DNA of 17,799 nt from a bacterium (GTDB lineage Bacteria > Cyanobacteriota > Vampirovibrionia > Gastranaerophilales > UBA9971). A program made the translations under genes and the position numbers. The stretch lies in contig JBAWVS010000054.1 in NCBI GenBank assembly GCA_037147175.1, forward strand, positions 1 through 17,799, read 5' to 3'. Positions 15,437 through 17,799 of this stretch are shown one piece after another (positions within the stretch are counted from its first letter, which is position 1; each line of letters starts with the position of its first letter). The notes under the pieces were generated by a model. The model saw nothing but the letters and a program-made list of their open reading frames with translations. It was not told the origin of the DNA and did no database searches.

Positions 15437-17515
15437 ATGAGCAGGAATATACCCCTGAATAAGTTTAGAAATATTGGTATCGCAGCGCATATCGATGCAG
15501 GTAAAACAACAACAACAGAAAGAATTCTTTTTTATACAGGAAGCAGCCATAAAATCGGTGAAGTGCATGACGGTACTTCTGTAACTGACTTTATGGATCA
15601 GGAAAGAGAACGTGGAATTACCATTCAATCAGCTGCAGTAACAAGCTTCTGGAAAAACCATCAGGTTAACATAATTGATACCCCCGGACACGTAGATTTT
15701 ACTGTTGAGGTAGAACGTTCATTACGTGTACTTGACGGCATGGTTGCTGTTTTTTGTGCGGTAGGCGGTGTTCAATCACAGTCAGAAACCGTATGGAGAC
15801 AGGCAAACAGATATCAGGTTCCAAGACTTATATTTGTCAACAAAATGGACAGAACAGGCGCAAATTTCTACAGAGTAGTTGACCAAATCCGTGACAGGCT
15901 TCAGGGTAATGCTGTTCCTATCCAAATTCCTATAGGAAGTGAAACTGATTTGACCGGTATTGTTGATTTAGTTGAAGAAAAAGCTTATATCTACAAAGAC
16001 GATCTTGGAAAAGAAGTTGATATAACTGAAATACCTGAAGATTTAAAAGAACTTACATCAAAATATAGAGAACAGCTTATTGAAGCAGTTTCAGAACATG
16101 ATGACGAATTAATGATGAAATTTCTCGAAGGAGAATCACCTTCTACAGAAGAAATTAAATCAGCCCTCAGAAAAGCAACAATCGCAAACAAAATTTTACC
16201 TGTAACCTGCGGTTCAGCGTTCAAAAATAAAGGCGTTCAGTTGTTGCTTGATGCAGTAATTGATTATATGCCATCACCTGTTGATATTCCACCTATTAAA
16301 GGGCTGAATCTTGACGGAACAGAAGCTTTAAGACCAAGTAACGATGAAGCACCATTTTCAGCGTTGGCTTTTAAAATTATAACTGACCCTTATGTAGGAA
16401 GATTAACATTTATAAGAGTATATAGCGGAGTTCTAAAAGCAGGAAGCTATGTAATGAACACCACTACAGGGAAAAAAGAACGTATAAGCCGTTTATTACA
16501 AATGCAAGCTGATACAAGAAATGATATTGACGAAGTAAGAGCAGGTGATTTGGCTGCTGCTGTAGGTCTTAAATCTACAACAACAGGTGATACACTTTGT
16601 GATGAAACAAACCCTGTTATTTTAGAATCAATGGAATTCCCTGAACCTGTAATTTCTATCGCTATCGAACCTAAAACAAAGGTTGATCAAGATAAATTAT
16701 CAATGGCTCTTAACAAACTTGCTGAAGAAGATCCGACTTTTAAAGTTAGGATTGATGCTGAAACAGGTCAGACAATTATTGCCGGAATGGGCGAATTGCA
16801 CCTTGAAATCATTATTGACAGACTTTTAAGAGAGTTTAAAGTTGGCGCTAACGTCGGTAAACCTCAGGTTGCGTACAGAGAAACAATCACCAAAACTGTT
16901 GAAGTTGAAGGTAAATTTATCCGTCAATCAGGCGGTCGTGGTCAATATGGACACGTTTGGATTAAACTTGAGCCACAAGAACAAGGCAAAGGCTTTACAT
17001 TCGAAAATAAAACCGTAGGTGGTTCAGTTCCTAAAGAATATGTAGGTGCTGTTCAAAAAGGTATCGAAGAAAGTATGACTGGCGGTGTAATTGCAGGATA
17101 CGAAGTAATCGACTTTAAAGCGTCCCTCTTTGACGGAAGCTATCACGAAGTTGACTCCTCCGAGATGGCATTTAAAGCAGCTGGAAGTATAGCTTTTAAA
17201 GAAGGTGTTAGAAAAGCAGGCGGTGTTTTGCTTGAGCCTATAATGAAAGTAGAAATCGAAGTTCCTGAAGATTTTCTTGGTGATGTAATCGGTGATCTCT
17301 CTTCCAGAAGAGGACGCATCGAAGGTATGGAAGCTATCGAAGGAACAGGCATCCAAAAAGTAAACGCAGCAGTGCCTCTTTCTGAGATGTTCGGTTATGC
17401 GACTGATATCAGAAGCAAAACACAGGGACGTGGAACTTTCACAATGGAATTTTCCAAATATGAACAAGTTCCAAACAACATTGCTGAAGAAATCATTGGC
17501 AAAGCAGCTGTATAA
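15437..17515 (+). CDS. fusA: Elongation factor G
   Basis: EF-G is the GTPase that drives ribosomal translocation and, with RRF, ribosome recycling. With the start at ATG 15437 it has 692 residues, the usual length. G1 is AHIDAGKTT (17-25), G3 is DTPGH (81-85), G4 is NKMD (135-138), and CGSAF follows as G5. Domain IV carries [13 protein letters not shown], and the C-terminal domain the segment [11 protein letters not shown]. The frame is open back to a TTG at 15431, but AGAGGA (15422-15427) is 9 nt from the ATG and only 3 nt from the TTG, and [15 protein letters not shown] matches other EF-G starts. The phrase [14 protein letters not shown] reads as cyanobacterial in type. A strong terminator follows; no tuf gene is seen after it. 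Confidence 0.98.
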   Translation: MSRNIPLNKFRNIGIAAHIDAGKTTTTERILFYTGSSHKIGEVHDGTSVTDFMDQERERGITIQSAAVTSFWKNHQVNIIDTPGHVDFTVEVERSLRVLDGMVAVFCAVGGVQSQSETVWRQANRYQVPRLIFVNKMDRTGANFYRVVDQIRDRLQGNAVPIQIPIGSETDLTGIVDLVEEKAYIYKDDLGKEVDITEIPEDLKELTSKYREQLIEAVSEHDDELMMKFLEGESPSTEEIKSALRKATIANKILPVTCGSAFKNKGVQLLLDAVIDYMPSPVDIPPIKGLNLDGTEALRPSNDEAPFSALAFKIITDPYVGRLTFIRVYSGVLKAGSYVMNTTTGKKERISRLLQMQADTRNDIDEVRAGDLAAAVGLKSTTTGDTLCDETNPVILESMEFPEPVISIAIEPKTKVDQDKLSMALNKLAEEDPTFKVRIDAETGQTIIAGMGELHLEIIIDRLLREFKVGANVGKPQVAYRETITKTVEVEGKFIRQSGGRGQYGHVWIKLEPQEQGKGFTFENKTVGGSVPKEYVGAVQKGIEESMTGGVIAGYEVIDFKASLFDGSYHEVDSSEMAFKAAGSIAFKEGVRKAGGVLLEPIMKVEIEVPEDFLGDVIGDLSSRRGRIEGMEAIEGTGIQKVNAAVPLSEMFGYATDIRSKTQGRGTFTMEFSKYEQVPNNIAEEIIGKAAV

Positions 17516-17538
17516 ATATAAATTAATTAATAAAATTC

Positions 17539-17574
17539 AAAAGACCTCGAGATTAAGCGATTTCGAGGTCTTTT
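17539..17574 (+). terminator. Rho-independent terminator after fusA
   Basis: AAAAGACCTCGA (17539-17550) and TCGAGGTCTTTT (17563-17574) form a perfect 12-bp stem, extended inward by a G-U and two A-T pairs, with a T-run at the 3' side. The A-run on the 5' side would let it work in both directions. It lies 24 bp after the fusA stop and closes the str operon. Confidence 0.9.
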
Positions 17575-17694
17575 GTTAAGTTTTGTAAATTTAGCTCTCT
17601 AAAATTATCATGTTTTATATTTAGAAGTTTTATATAAATAGTTAAAAAAATATTTATAAAGTACAAAATAAGGTAAAAAAATAGGAGAACAAAC

Positions 17695-17751
17695 ATGCAA
17701 GTAGGAAGCAATTTAGGATTTTCAGGTAATTACAAATTTGTAACTTTATAA
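17695..17751 (+). CDS. Putative 18-residue leader-like or microprotein frame
   Basis: A tiny frame encodes MQVGSNLGFSGNYKFVTL and stops with TAA. AGGAGA at 17683-17688 is 6 nt before the ATG, a good ribosome binding site in otherwise non-coding DNA. In the same frame, ten further sense codons follow the TAA (17752-17781, reading YAVEIGQKKI) before a second TAA at 17782. It may be a genuine microprotein, a leader peptide for a gene beyond the window edge, or the start of a longer gene broken by a nonsense change. The window ends too soon to decide, and I recognise no family. Confidence 0.35.
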   Translation: MQVGSNLGFSGNYKFVTL

Positions 17752-17799
17752 TATGCCGTAGAAATCGGACAGAAAAAAATATAAGTTATCATCCTTTCA

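Noticed and set aside
17024-17467. 147-codon minus-strand open frame inside fusA
   Set aside because: It is antisense to conserved EF-G domains; codon bias of the sense strand explains the open frame.

Overview
The window is AT-rich DNA, and every supported gene lies on the + strand. It most likely comes from a bacterium with an outer membrane: the first gene is a fused lysophospholipid flippase and re-acylation enzyme, a function usually tied to Gram-negative lipoprotein maturation. From memory, the ribosomal protein S12 and EF-G sequences look closest to cyanobacterial versions, for example the S12 segment around [19 protein letters not shown] and the EF-G segment [20 protein letters not shown]. 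There is no photosynthesis gene here. My best guess is a non-photosynthetic cyanobacterial relative (Vampirovibrionia/Melainabacteria, for example gut Gastranaerophilales). This is inference, not a search result.

Region 1 (172-5572) holds three closely spaced genes: a 1165-residue LplT-PlsC-acyl-ACP synthetase fusion, a multi-pass DUF2157-like membrane protein, and a membrane-anchored serine alpha/beta hydrolase. It ends at a 20-bp hairpin (5592-5642).

Region 2 (5660-6100) holds a 29-codon open frame with a near-perfect ribosome binding site, then a 105-residue membrane protein. I recognise neither.

Region 3 (6163-13955) is the most interesting part. A cobalamin-binding radical SAM protein is followed, 43 bp later, by six genes whose ends overlap by 11, 4, 11, 11 and 4 nt: a KAS III-type ketosynthase, an ATP-grasp ligase, an OleD-like NAD(P)-dependent reductase, a metallo-beta-lactamase-fold hydrolase, a PaaK/F390-synthetase-like adenylating enzyme, and a GNAT/FemAB-like acyltransferase candidate. 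The catalytic or binding residues expected for the first five families are visible. The set looks like a compact biosynthetic operon for a fatty-acyl-derived small molecule or lipid. It partly resembles the Ole (olefin/beta-lactone) pathway, but there is no recognisable OleB, a different kind of ligase, and added ATP-grasp and acyltransferase steps. The product is unknown.

Region 4 (13956-14328) is a 373-bp non-coding stretch with repeated CCCTGT-type motifs and the probable promoter of the next operon. Region 5 (14329-17574) is a short str operon, rpsL-rpsG-fusA, closed by a strong intrinsic terminator; tuf does not follow fusA within the window. The last 225 bp hold a tiny 18-codon frame with a good ribosome binding site.
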